Origin: Thalassobacillus sp. CUG 92003 | GTDB taxonomy: Bacteria; Bacillota; Bacilli; Bacillales; Halobacillaceae | Direction: 5' to 3' | NCBI RefSeq assembly: GCF_013618635.1 | Contig: NZ_JABLSJ010000009.1 | Location: forward strand, 62,001 to 126,000 | Length of the DNA stretch: 64,000 nucleotides | Part shown: in pieces, positions 56,897 to 64,000 of the stretch | Layout of the letters: the number at the start of each line of letters is the position of its first letter | Numbering within the stretch: position 1 is the first letter of the stretch | Translations under genes and position numbers: made by a program | Notes under the pieces: model-generated | Seen by the model: the letters and a program-made list of their open reading frames with translations, nothing else | Databases searched by the model: none | Told to the model about the DNA's origin: nothing

Positions 56897-58084
56897 TTGG
56901 GCATATCAACTTTAGGAGACTTTATTTATCTCGTTGCCATAAATGTTTTAGTATTAAAACTAACAGGCTCGGCAGCTGCAGTAGCTGGTTTATGGATTAT
57001 AGGACCTATAGCTTCGATCATAACGAAATTTTGGTCCGGAAGTATTATAGACCGATTAAATCTCCGAAGAATCATGATTGGAACGGATATTATCCGTGCA
57101 ATTTTGGTAGCAATCATTCCTTTCTTCAGCACAATTTGGCTCATATATGTATGCCTATTTTTTCTCTCCATTTCAAAGGCCTTCTTTGAACCCGCAGCGA
57201 TTACCTATATTACATATGTTGTTCCTAAGAAAGGACGCAAACAATTTAATTCTTTTCGAAGTTTGATTACTTCAAGTGCCTTTTTAATCGGGCCTGCTAT
57301 ATCTGGAGCACTATTACTCATTACCTCTGTTCATATATCCATATGGATTAATGCGTTTTCTTTTCTTGTGTCAGCTTTAATGGTGTATGTATTACCAAAC
57401 GTGAATACTCAGGCAGAACCAACCGTTCAAACGTTTAGTTTGAACATATTGAGAAGTGATTGGCAAGAAGTATTTAAATTCAGTCAGAGCAACTTATTCA
57501 TTGTAAAGGTGTACGTTTTAGCTCAATTTTTTATGATTGTTGCACTTGGCATGGATGCTCAAGAGGTGGTCTTTACCCAAAAGGTATTACATTTATCCGA
57601 GACCGACTACGGCTTACTCATAAGTCTTACCGGAGTAGGCTCTATTTTAGGAGCAGCTACTGTTTCCCTTGTGGCTAAAAAGGTGTCTATTAGAGCCTTA
57701 ATATCCGGTGGGTATTTAATGGTATCGCTTGGCTATCTGATCTATGCTTTCTCCTTTTCATTTTGGACAGTGGCATTTGGATTTATGGTATTAGGATTTT
57801 TCAACTCGTTTTCTGGTACTGGATTTATGACTTTTTATCAAAATAACGTGCCCGTTGAAATGATGGGAAGGATTTCTAGCATATACGGCAGCTTTCAAAG
57901 TCTTCTTCAAATTATCTTTATTTTATTGATCGGTTTTACAGGTGATATTATTCCCGTTAGGTATAGCATCATTGCTGCCTCAACATTGTTGCTCGTACTA
58001 AGCCTTTTGCAAATAAAGTTAGTTCTTAAGCCAAGTAAATCCGTGTACTTCGAAGAAGAATCATACCTCAAAAGCACCTCTTAA
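56897..58084 (+). CDS. MFS transporter (DHA3/EntS-like exporter)
   Basis: At least 395 residues with about twelve membrane helices. LGDFIYLVAINVLVLKLTGS, the WSGSIIDRLNLRRIMIGTD loop (motif A-like) and FFEPAAITYITYVVPKKGR are typical of the MFS drug/siderophore exporter branch. The TTG at 56897 has no ribosome site, and the open frame continues upstream to 56816 with membrane-compatible sequence (NSFFLLFGLG) but without ATG, GTG or TTG. An ATT codon at 56843 after GGGGTG is the only candidate. Substrate unknown. AT-richer than its neighbours and not in the B. subtilis order, so probably acquired. Confidence 0.85.
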   Translation: MGISTLGDFIYLVAINVLVLKLTGSAAAVAGLWIIGPIASIITKFWSGSIIDRLNLRRIMIGTDIIRAILVAIIPFFSTIWLIYVCLFFLSISKAFFEPAAITYITYVVPKKGRKQFNSFRSLITSSAFLIGPAISGALLLITSVHISIWINAFSFLVSALMVYVLPNVNTQAEPTVQTFSLNILRSDWQEVFKFSQSNLFIVKVYVLAQFFMIVALGMDAQEVVFTQKVLHLSETDYGLLISLTGVGSILGAATVSLVAKKVSIRALISGGYLMVSLGYLIYAFSFSFWTVAFGFMVLGFFNSFSGTGFMTFYQNNVPVEMMGRISSIYGSFQSLLQIIFILLIGFTGDIIPVRYSIIAASTLLLVLSLLQIKLVLKPSKSVYFEEESYLKSTS

Positions 58085-58114
58085 CATTATCCTTCTATCA
58101 CCTATTTATAAAAT

Positions 58115-58210
58115 TTAGGGGCTGCGGGAAACGATTCGCTTTCCATGGGGAGGGCGCTGATCCTCCGCAAGCTTCGCTCTGTGGTGTCTCAGCTGTCCCG
58201 CAAATTCCTA
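58115..58210 (+). repeat. Dispersed Bacillaceae repeat, family A, copy 2
   Basis: Matches the reverse complement of 2411-2538, sharing GGGGCTGCGGGAAACG, CGCTTTCC, GGCGCTGA.CCTCC and TCTCAGCTGTCC. The right end is degenerate relative to copy 1. No coding frame. The rest of the 58085-58404 gap holds only the gcv terminator. Confidence 0.75.
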
Positions 58211-58330
58211 TAATTAGGAAAAGGAGACGCGCTCAAAGAATAATTGTCATATACAGGACAGTGAGATATTCCGCTGAAGATGAGGCCGTGCTCGTGGGAA
58301 GCGGCGTGTTTATACATAAAAAACTCCCTC

Positions 58331-58385
58331 AACACACAAAACGCCCGAACATCTCAGCGGGAATGGCTCGGGCGTTTTGTGTGTT
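58331..58385. terminator. Large terminator of the gcv operon
   Basis: AACACACAAAACGCCCGA pairs with TCGGGCGTTTTGTGTGTT around a 19-base loop. The symmetric stem could also stop plus-strand readthrough from the MFS gene. Confidence 0.85.
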
Positions 58386-58404
58386 ATTCAGTTTTGTCCC
58401 CTGT

Positions 58405-59871
58405 TTACTCTTCATTTTTCATATAACGCAATACGGGTTTTCTGGCTGCAGTCGTTTCATCCATTCGACTGACCACCGTAGTGTGAGGAGCCTCCTGAAC
58501 CGTTTCAGGCTCTTCCTTGGCTTCGTTCGAGATTTGAATCATAGCATCCACGAACGCATCTAACGTTTCTTTTGCTTCCGTTTCGGTCGGTTCCACCATC
58601 ATCGCTTCTTCGACATTCATCGGGAAGTAGATTGTCGGCGGATGATAGCCGAAGTCGAGCAGTCGTTTTGCGATGTCGAGTGTGCGAACCCCCATTTTTT
58701 TCTGATATTTGCCTGACAGCACGAATTCATGCTTGCAATGTTGGGTAAACGGAAGAGCGTACTCATCCTGCAGACGGCGCATCATGTAGTTCGCGTTAAT
58801 AACTGCATATTCGCTCACCCGCTTCAACCCTTCTGCTCCCATCGTCCGTATATACGTATAGGCCCTGACATTGATACCGAAATTTCCATAGTAAGGTTTC
58901 ACTCGTCCAATCGACTGCGGGCGCGTCTCCTCAAAATAGAAGGTTTCGTTTTCTTTTTTCAACAAAGGCTTCGGCAAATAAGGAGAAAGCTCCTTGACGA
59001 CACCCACCGGACCCGAGCCGGGACCTCCTCCACCATGAGGGCCGGTGAAGGTTTTATGCAAGTTCAAGTGAACGACATCAAAGCCCATGTCCCCTGGCCG
59101 GGCATAACCTAATATCGCATTAAGATTAGCTCCGTCGTAATATAGCTTACCGCCAGCTTCATGAATGATCGCTGCCATCTCCAGGATATGTTCCTCAAAC
59201 AAGCCCAGCGTATTAGGATTGGTCAGCATCAGTGCCGCCGTATCTTTATCTACTACACGTTTTAGATCCTCTAAATCCACGAGACCGCGTTCATTAGACT
59301 TCACTGTCACCGCCTGGAAACCAGCTACCGTTGCTGAAGCCGGGTTGGTTCCGTGTGCTGAATCAGGCACGATGACTTTCGTTCGATTGTAATCGCCGTT
59401 AGCTTCGTGAAAAGCGCGGATCATCATAAGTCCCGTCCATTCACCATGAGCGCCTGCAGCAGGCTGTAACGTTACCGTATCCATTCCCGTTATTTCCTCT
59501 AAAATCGTCTGGAGGTCATACATCAACCCTAGAGCCCCTTGAATCGTTTCAGGCGCCTGATAAGGGTGGATATGACTGAAACCTGGCAGACGGGCTACGT
59601 CTTCATTCATTTTCGGATTGTATTTCATCGTGCAGGAACCGAGAGGGTAAAATCCTGAATCCACCCCATGATTCCGTTTCGAAAGAGCTGTATAATGCCG
59701 CATAATCTGAAGTTCACTAACTTCAGGCAGATCCGGTTCATTTTGTCGGATATAACGTTCGTCTAATATAGTATCCACGTCAGTCGTCGGTATGTCCATC
59801 TCCGGCAAACTGTAGCCTGTACGTCCGCTCTGGCTATGTTCAAAAATTAATGGAAAGTCTTGTTCAGCCAT
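58405..59871 (-). CDS. gcvPB: Glycine decarboxylase (P-protein) subunit 2
   Basis: 488 residues. The PLP-binding lysine is in [34 protein letters not shown] and [20 protein letters not shown] are family motifs. With GcvPA it decarboxylates glycine and loads aminomethyl onto the H protein. It overlaps gcvPA by eight bases. Confidence 0.97.
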   Translation of the reverse strand: MAEQDFPLIFEHSQSGRTGYSLPEMDIPTTDVDTILDERYIRQNEPDLPEVSELQIMRHYTALSKRNHGVDSGFYPLGSCTMKYNPKMNEDVARLPGFSHIHPYQAPETIQGALGLMYDLQTILEEITGMDTVTLQPAAGAHGEWTGLMMIRAFHEANGDYNRTKVIVPDSAHGTNPASATVAGFQAVTVKSNERGLVDLEDLKRVVDKDTAALMLTNPNTLGLFEEHILEMAAIIHEAGGKLYYDGANLNAILGYARPGDMGFDVVHLNLHKTFTGPHGGGGPGSGPVGVVKELSPYLPKPLLKKENETFYFEETRPQSIGRVKPYYGNFGINVRAYTYIRTMGAEGLKRVSEYAVINANYMMRRLQDEYALPFTQHCKHEFVLSGKYQKKMGVRTLDIAKRLLDFGYHPPTIYFPMNVEEAMMVEPTETEAKETLDAFVDAMIQISNEAKEEPETVQEAPHTTVVSRMDETTAARKPVLRYMKNEE

Positions 59872-61213
59872 GAATATCCCCCAATTCTTTCACGAAGTCA
59901 TCAATCTCGGCTTTCGTCCTCACTTCAGTTACAGCTACTAACATGCAACCCTTGAGTTCATTATGGTAGCGGCCAATATCTAAACCGCCGATGTATCCTT
60001 TTTGAAGCAATGAGTGGTTAATCGTTGAGATATCCTTATCCAACCTGACAACAAGTTCGTTAAAATAGGCGCCGTCATACACCACGTCTATACCAGCATT
60101 ATGGAGCTGCTTTTTCATATAGGCCGTTTTTTGCACGTTCATCCAGGCCATTTTACGCAGCCCCTCTTTACCAAGCGACGACATCGCGACAGATGAAGCA
60201 AGTGCATTCAATGCTTGATTGGAACAAATATTAGAGGTGGCTTTATCACGTCGAATATGCTGTTCCCTTGCTTGAAGTGTTAGCACAAACCCTCGATAAC
60301 CTGCTTCATCTTTGGTTTGCCCTACTAACCGTCCTGGCACTTTACGCATCAATTTTTTGGTTGTGGCGAAATAACCACAATGAGGTCCGCCTAATTGGGC
60401 CGGGATTCCGAAAACCTGGGCATCGCCAACCACGATGTCCGCTCCGAATTCCCCCGGAGGTGTCAAATACCCAAGGGCTAAAGGATTGCTCGAGACGATC
60501 ATCATCGTCTTATCCTGGCTGTCTACCACGTCCCGAACTTTATCTAATGCCTCGATTTGACCGAAGAAATTCGGATATTGAATCACCACACTCGCTGTGT
60601 CTTCATCCAGCTCTGCTGTAAGCTGATCCATATCGGTGACGCCATTATGATGGTCGATTTCCACTATCTCCACCCCTGGACCTTTGGCATACGTGTGAAT
60701 GACCTCGAGCGATTCAGGATGGATAGCTTTCGAAACGAGCACTTTTTTCTTTTTCGTTGTACCTGCACTTAAATTGACAGCTTCCGCTAATGCAGTTCCA
60801 CCATCATACATGGAAGAATTGGCCACGGCCATGCCAGTGAGCTCAGATATCATCGTTTGAAATTCAAATATAGCTTGCAACTCCCCTTGAGATATCTCGG
60901 GTTGATAAGGCGTGTAAGCAGTATAAAACTCTGAACGTGATATTACATGATCAACGACAGAAGGAATATAGTGATCGTAAACGCCTGCCCCTAAAAATGA
61001 AGTATGTGACTTTAAATTAACATTTTGCTCAGAGAGGGCGGACAGTTCTTTCATAAGATCGAACTCATTTTTTGGATTTTGAATGTTCAAATCGCCGTTG
61101 AATCTGACTTTTTCAGGTATGTCGGCAAACAACTCATCGGTAGAGCGCACGCCGATCGTTTCAAGCATCTCCAGCTTGTCCGCTTCCGTCATCGGTAAAT
61201 ATCGGAATTCCAT
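59864..61213 (-). CDS. gcvPA: Glycine decarboxylase (P-protein) subunit 1
   Basis: 449 residues: MFRYLP-like start ([17 protein letters not shown]), [40 protein letters not shown] and [17 protein letters not shown]. It pairs with GcvPB to form the split P-protein found in Firmicutes. Nineteen bases after gcvT. Confidence 0.97.
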   Translation of the reverse strand: MEFRYLPMTEADKLEMLETIGVRSTDELFADIPEKVRFNGDLNIQNPKNEFDLMKELSALSEQNVNLKSHTSFLGAGVYDHYIPSVVDHVISRSEFYTAYTPYQPEISQGELQAIFEFQTMISELTGMAVANSSMYDGGTALAEAVNLSAGTTKKKKVLVSKAIHPESLEVIHTYAKGPGVEIVEIDHHNGVTDMDQLTAELDEDTASVVIQYPNFFGQIEALDKVRDVVDSQDKTMMIVSSNPLALGYLTPPGEFGADIVVGDAQVFGIPAQLGGPHCGYFATTKKLMRKVPGRLVGQTKDEAGYRGFVLTLQAREQHIRRDKATSNICSNQALNALASSVAMSSLGKEGLRKMAWMNVQKTAYMKKQLHNAGIDVVYDGAYFNELVVRLDKDISTINHSLLQKGYIGGLDIGRYHNELKGCMLVAVTEVRTKAEIDDFVKELGDIHG

Positions 61214-61231
61214 GTAAGTATCCCCCTTTGA

Positions 61232-62335
61232 TTAATCCCGTTTATAAAATGGTGTCGCTACGACCTGAGCTTGCAAGCGCCGTTTTCGAACCTGAACCGT
61301 TACCTCAGTGCCAATTTCCGTATAAGGCTTGTTCAAGAGGGCCAACCCGATATTTTTTCCGTATGTCGGAGACTGAGTGCCCGTGGTAACAAACCCGATC
61401 TCTTCCTCGCCAGCAAACACGTGATAGCCGGTCCTCGGGATACCTTTTTCAAGCATTTCAATGCCGACCAATTTGCGATCCGTACCTTCTTTTTTCTGTT
61501 TTGTTAACACATCTTTTCCGATAAAATCACTCGATTTCTTGATTTTTACGGCAAAAGAAAGTCCGGCTTCGATTGGTGTGATATCAGGGGAAAGCTCTTG
61601 GCCGTACAAAGCTAGATTCGCTTCAAACCTTAATGTATCTCTCGCTCCTAATCCAATTGGCATTACTCCCTGTGCTTCGCCAGCCTGCATAATGGCCTGC
61701 CATAAGGTTTGGCCCGATGCTGCAGGCAGGTAGATTTCAAAACCGTCTTCTCCCGTATAACCCGTCCGGGACACGAGCGCTTTGTCGGTCACGCCCTCAA
61801 AAGATACGTCATCTTCAAAACGGAAAAATTTAATGTGAGACAAGTCTGTTTCAGTCAAAGTTTGCAATACCTCTTCAGCTTTCGGTCCCTGCAAAGCAAG
61901 CTGTACGTAGTCATCCGACACGTCAGAAAGTGTAACAGCTCCGAACTTATGCTCTTCCAACCACTGAAAATCCTTCTCCGTACTGGCTGCATTCACGACA
62001 AGCAGATACGTCGACTCTGATAATTGATAAACAATCAAATCATCAACGGTTCCCCCGTCCTCATAACACATGATGGTATACTGGGCTTTTTTCGGCTCCA
62101 ACTTGGACACATCATTCGTCAGCATCTTTTGAAGAAATGCTAAGCTACCTGAGCCTTCAACTAGAATTTCACCCATATGAGAAACATCAAACAAACCAGC
62201 TCGTGTCCGGGTCGCAGCATGTTCTTGCTTGATACTCGAAAACTGCACAGGTAAATCCCAGCCGCCAAAATCAACTGTTTTAGCCCCGTGCTTTTCATAC
62301 TCCGGATACAAAGGTGTACGTTTCAACTCGTTCAT
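61232..62335 (-). CDS. gcvT: Glycine cleavage T protein (aminomethyltransferase)
   Basis: 367 residues. [45 protein letters not shown] and [20 protein letters not shown] are the folate-binding and family motifs. It releases ammonia and makes 5,10-methylene-THF, which feeds FolD. First gene after the glycine riboswitch; GGAGTGGTG precedes the ATG. Confidence 0.97.
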   Translation of the reverse strand: MNELKRTPLYPEYEKHGAKTVDFGGWDLPVQFSSIKQEHAATRTRAGLFDVSHMGEILVEGSGSLAFLQKMLTNDVSKLEPKKAQYTIMCYEDGGTVDDLIVYQLSESTYLLVVNAASTEKDFQWLEEHKFGAVTLSDVSDDYVQLALQGPKAEEVLQTLTETDLSHIKFFRFEDDVSFEGVTDKALVSRTGYTGEDGFEIYLPAASGQTLWQAIMQAGEAQGVMPIGLGARDTLRFEANLALYGQELSPDITPIEAGLSFAVKIKKSSDFIGKDVLTKQKKEGTDRKLVGIEMLEKGIPRTGYHVFAGEEEIGFVTTGTQSPTYGKNIGLALLNKPYTEIGTEVTVQVRKRRLQAQVVATPFYKRD

Positions 62336-62362
62336 ATCACCACTCCTTCAACGATACATAAT

Positions 62363-62398
62363 AAAAAAGAGACTTCACCGATTTGTCGGGAAGTCTCT
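62363..62398 (-). terminator. Riboswitch-controlled terminator of gcvT
   Basis: Minus strand AGAGACTTCCCGA pairs with TCGGTGAAGTCTCT and continues into six T residues. Its left arm includes the end of the second glycine aptamer (GGACAGAGAC), so ligand binding should disrupt it and switch on gcv expression. Confidence 0.82.
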
Positions 62399-62595
62399 GT
62401 CCATTCACCAGAAAGATTCACAGCATGTTTGTCGTGAAAACGCCTTCAAAGCGTTTAAAACATGGTTTGCTTCTTGGGTGGTTTACGTGTGTAAACACTC
62501 TCCAGAGCAGCGTCATACAAGGGTCTGTTTGCCTGAGAGATTCACATGAATATGCTTGCTCCTTCGGCGCTACCTTATGTAGTCTCTCCCCCTGT
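62396..62595 (-). promoter_or_regulatory. Tandem glycine riboswitch
   Basis: On the minus strand, aptamer 1 has GGAGAGAC, GCGCCGAAGGAGCAA and AATCTCTCAGGCAAA, the conserved glycine-aptamer words. After CTCTGGAGAG, aptamer 2 has CACCCAAGAAGCAAACC, AATCTTTCTGGTGAA and GGACAGAG. Aptamer 2 departs from the usual ACCGAAGGGGCAA. Position before gcvT and the following terminator fit an ON switch for glycine catabolism. Confidence 0.93.
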
Positions 62596-62676
62596 AGTCA
62601 TTCGCTATAGTATTCATTCGTTTTTTTGGCAATACTATTAGAACAAATCTGAAAAAGTCTCGTTTATTTCAGCTCT

Positions 62677-62682
62677 ATTATA
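62677..62682 (-). promoter_or_regulatory. Probable -10 of the gcv riboswitch transcript
   Basis: Minus strand TGG-TATAAT, an extended -10, about 80 bases before aptamer 1; the -35 (TTTTCT at 17 bases) is weak. Confidence 0.5.
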
Positions 62683-62722
62683 CCATATGGGCTGAAGAGA
62701 GAAAAAAATAATTTAAATCTAT

Positions 62723-62754
62723 CCAAAATCCGCACACATCATCTGCGGTTTTGG
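62723..62754. other. Inverted repeat before the SNF2 helicase
   Basis: CCAAAA and TTTTGG with inner CCGCA/TGCGG close an imperfect 32-base hairpin, 21 bases before the helicase ATG. There is no T tract, so it may be a binding site or a translational control element rather than a terminator. Confidence 0.4.
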
Positions 62755-62775
62755 CTATGTGAGGTCGATCAACCA

Positions 62776-64000
62776 ATGAAAATACAGTTTGATGAGCACT
62801 ATGGAGAAGAATTGGAGAAACATTTGCAGGCAGCCGACTCATTGTGTAACTGGAGTCAATTTCAGCTAGCTTATAAGGGTGCTTCGCATACCATTATCCC
62901 GGAGTTTAAAGGGCTAGCTGCTTTAAAGCACCTCCCTGCATTAAATCTACTTCCCCACCAAGCCGAAGCAGCTGAATCAGTGATTCATAAGATGGATGGC
63001 CGGGCTATCTTAGCTGATGAAGTGGGCCTAGGGAAAACGATCGAAGCAGGACTGGTTCTAAAAGAATACTTGATACGGAATATGGCAGCGAAGGTTTTAA
63101 TTTTGACACCCGCTTCGCTTGTAAATCAATGGGTAAGCGAGCTCCATAGTAAGTTTCATATCCAGGCTATCGCCCCCCGTAAGAAACCGCTATGGAAAGA
63201 ATGGGATATTGTCGTAACGTCAATGGACATGGCCAAACGAGAACCGAATCAATCCGAGATCCTTTCGATCCACTATGACCTTATCATTATTGATGAAGCA
63301 CACAAACTTAAAAATCACAAAACAAAAAATTATCAGTTTGTGAGGGCTTTGCAGAAAAAATATTGTTTATTACTAACGGCCACACCGATCCAAAATAAAA
63401 TCACAGACTTATTTAATTTGGTTTCCGTGTTAAAACCAGGTTATTTAGGGGATTTATCAAGTTTTAAAAAGACATACCGAGAACAGGACCAGAAAGGTTT
63501 CGGTCAAAATCATATCCACTCATTGATCAACAATGTGATGGTGCGTAACCGTAGAAAGGACACGGGTTTAAATGATACGAAGCGGTTAGTGAAAAACATC
63601 ACCGTGTCCTTCAGTGAAGCAGAAACCGAAGTCTATCAGAAATTGCACGAAATCAAAACGGCCTTTCCTGCGTTCACGTATTTAACACTAGCGAAAGAAA
63701 TGTGTTCGTCGAGAGAAGCGTGTTACATGTCCATCCAGGCCATGTTAGCAAAGTCTGATGACTATCAGCATTTACAACCGATTTCTGAAGCGATCGAACA
63801 ACTGCCTCAGCATGCTAAAGCCGAGAAAATGGTTGAAATCATTCAAGCGAGCCAAGAAAAATTCATTGTCTTTACCGAGTATCGTGCGACCCAGTTTTAT
63901 TTGCAATGGTTCCTGCAGCAACATGGTATATCCTCTGTCCCGTTCAGCGGCAAATTTAAAAAGGGAAAACGTGACTGGATGAAACAACTTTTTGAACAGA
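62776..64000 (+). CDS. yqhH: SNF2-family DEAD-like helicase (YqhH-like), 3' truncated by window
   Basis: 408 codons are visible and open to the right edge. The ATG at 62776 follows GAGG at somewhat long spacing. Motif I is ADEVGLGKTIEAGL, motif Ia ILTPASLVNQWV, motif II IIIDEAHKLKNHKT, motif III LLLTATPIQNKITDLFNLV; the end enters the second RecA domain (KFIVFTEYRATQ). This is the RapA/HepA-like helicase divergent from gcvT in B. subtilis (YqhH). Its cellular role is unclear; nucleic-acid remodelling is inferred from the family. Confidence 0.92.
   Translation, partial: MKIQFDEHYGEELEKHLQAADSLCNWSQFQLAYKGASHTIIPEFKGLAALKHLPALNLLPHQAEAAESVIHKMDGRAILADEVGLGKTIEAGLVLKEYLIRNMAAKVLILTPASLVNQWVSELHSKFHIQAIAPRKKPLWKEWDIVVTSMDMAKREPNQSEILSIHYDLIIIDEAHKLKNHKTKNYQFVRALQKKYCLLLTATPIQNKITDLFNLVSVLKPGYLGDLSSFKKTYREQDQKGFGQNHIHSLINNVMVRNRRKDTGLNDTKRLVKNITVSFSEAETEVYQKLHEIKTAFPAFTYLTLAKEMCSSREACYMSIQAMLAKSDDYQHLQPISEAIEQLPQHAKAEKMVEIIQASQEKFIVFTEYRATQFYLQWFLQQHGISSVPFSGKFKKGKRDWMKQLFEQ

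Noticed and set aside
1-64000. CRISPR arrays, tRNA, rRNA, prophage or insertion sequences
   Set aside because: No regularly spaced repeats, tRNA-like cloverleaf, rRNA sequence, integrase or transposase was noticed. Detection by eye can miss degenerate copies.

Overview
The window is a chromosomal segment of an endospore-forming, low-to-mid GC member of the Bacillaceae. The acidic, Asp/Glu-rich character of many proteins (for example the nuclease, the SpoIIIAH linker and XseB) suggests a moderate halophile of the Halobacillus/Thalassobacillus/Virgibacillus kind. This assignment is inference. Gene order follows the well-known Bacillus subtilis segment brxB(yqiW)-bkd-spo0A-spoIVB-recN-argR-yqxC-dxs-ispA-xseBA-folD-nusB-yqhY-accCB-spoIIIA-efp-papA-aroQ-yqhRQPO-mntR-yqhL-gcv-yqhH, with lineage-specific insertions.

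Layout. 1-6.6 kb: a cut L,D-transpeptidase, a YqjA-like membrane protein, bacilliredoxin BrxB, an accessory stretch of about 1.1 kb made of repeats, and a large secreted nuclease with a possible PhoP box. 6.5-7.4 kb: two small unrecognised envelope proteins. 7.5-17.6 kb: the complete branched-chain keto acid operon ptb-bcd-buk-lpdV-bkdAA-bkdAB-bkdB and its activator BkdR, which converts branched amino acids to acyl-CoA and acyl-phosphate. 17.7-22.2 kb: a DUF2627 protein, a translationally coupled cNMP/CBS/nucleotidyltransferase-exonuclease pair, and an aspartokinase. 22.4-24.8 kb: spo0A and spoIVB with recognisable sporulation promoters and 0A boxes. 24.9-35 kb: the recN-argR-yqxC-dxs-ispA-xseBA-folD-nusB cluster.

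The main non-protein feature is a structured region of about 600 nt between ispA and dxs (about 30575-31169, minus strand), followed by a small multi-helix membrane protein. Position, size, structure and partner gene identify it as OLE RNA (ornate large extremophilic RNA) with its membrane partner OapA. B. subtilis lacks both.

35-47 kb: accB-accC-yqhY (fatty acid initiation), the full eight-gene spoIIIA operon, and a four-gene spore germinant receptor operon (A-C-D-B order) inserted before efp. 47-53 kb: efp, papA, aroQ, yqhR, yqhQ, yqhP, a patatin-like protein and mntR. 53-58 kb: an adenosylcobalamin-dependent ribonucleotide reductase with two phased NrdR boxes, a rhodanese, and an MFS exporter. 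58-62.7 kb: the glycine cleavage genes gcvT-gcvPA-gcvPB behind a tandem glycine riboswitch. The window ends inside a divergent SNF2-family helicase. Two dispersed repeat families each occur twice. No CRISPR array, tRNA, rRNA, prophage or insertion sequence was seen.
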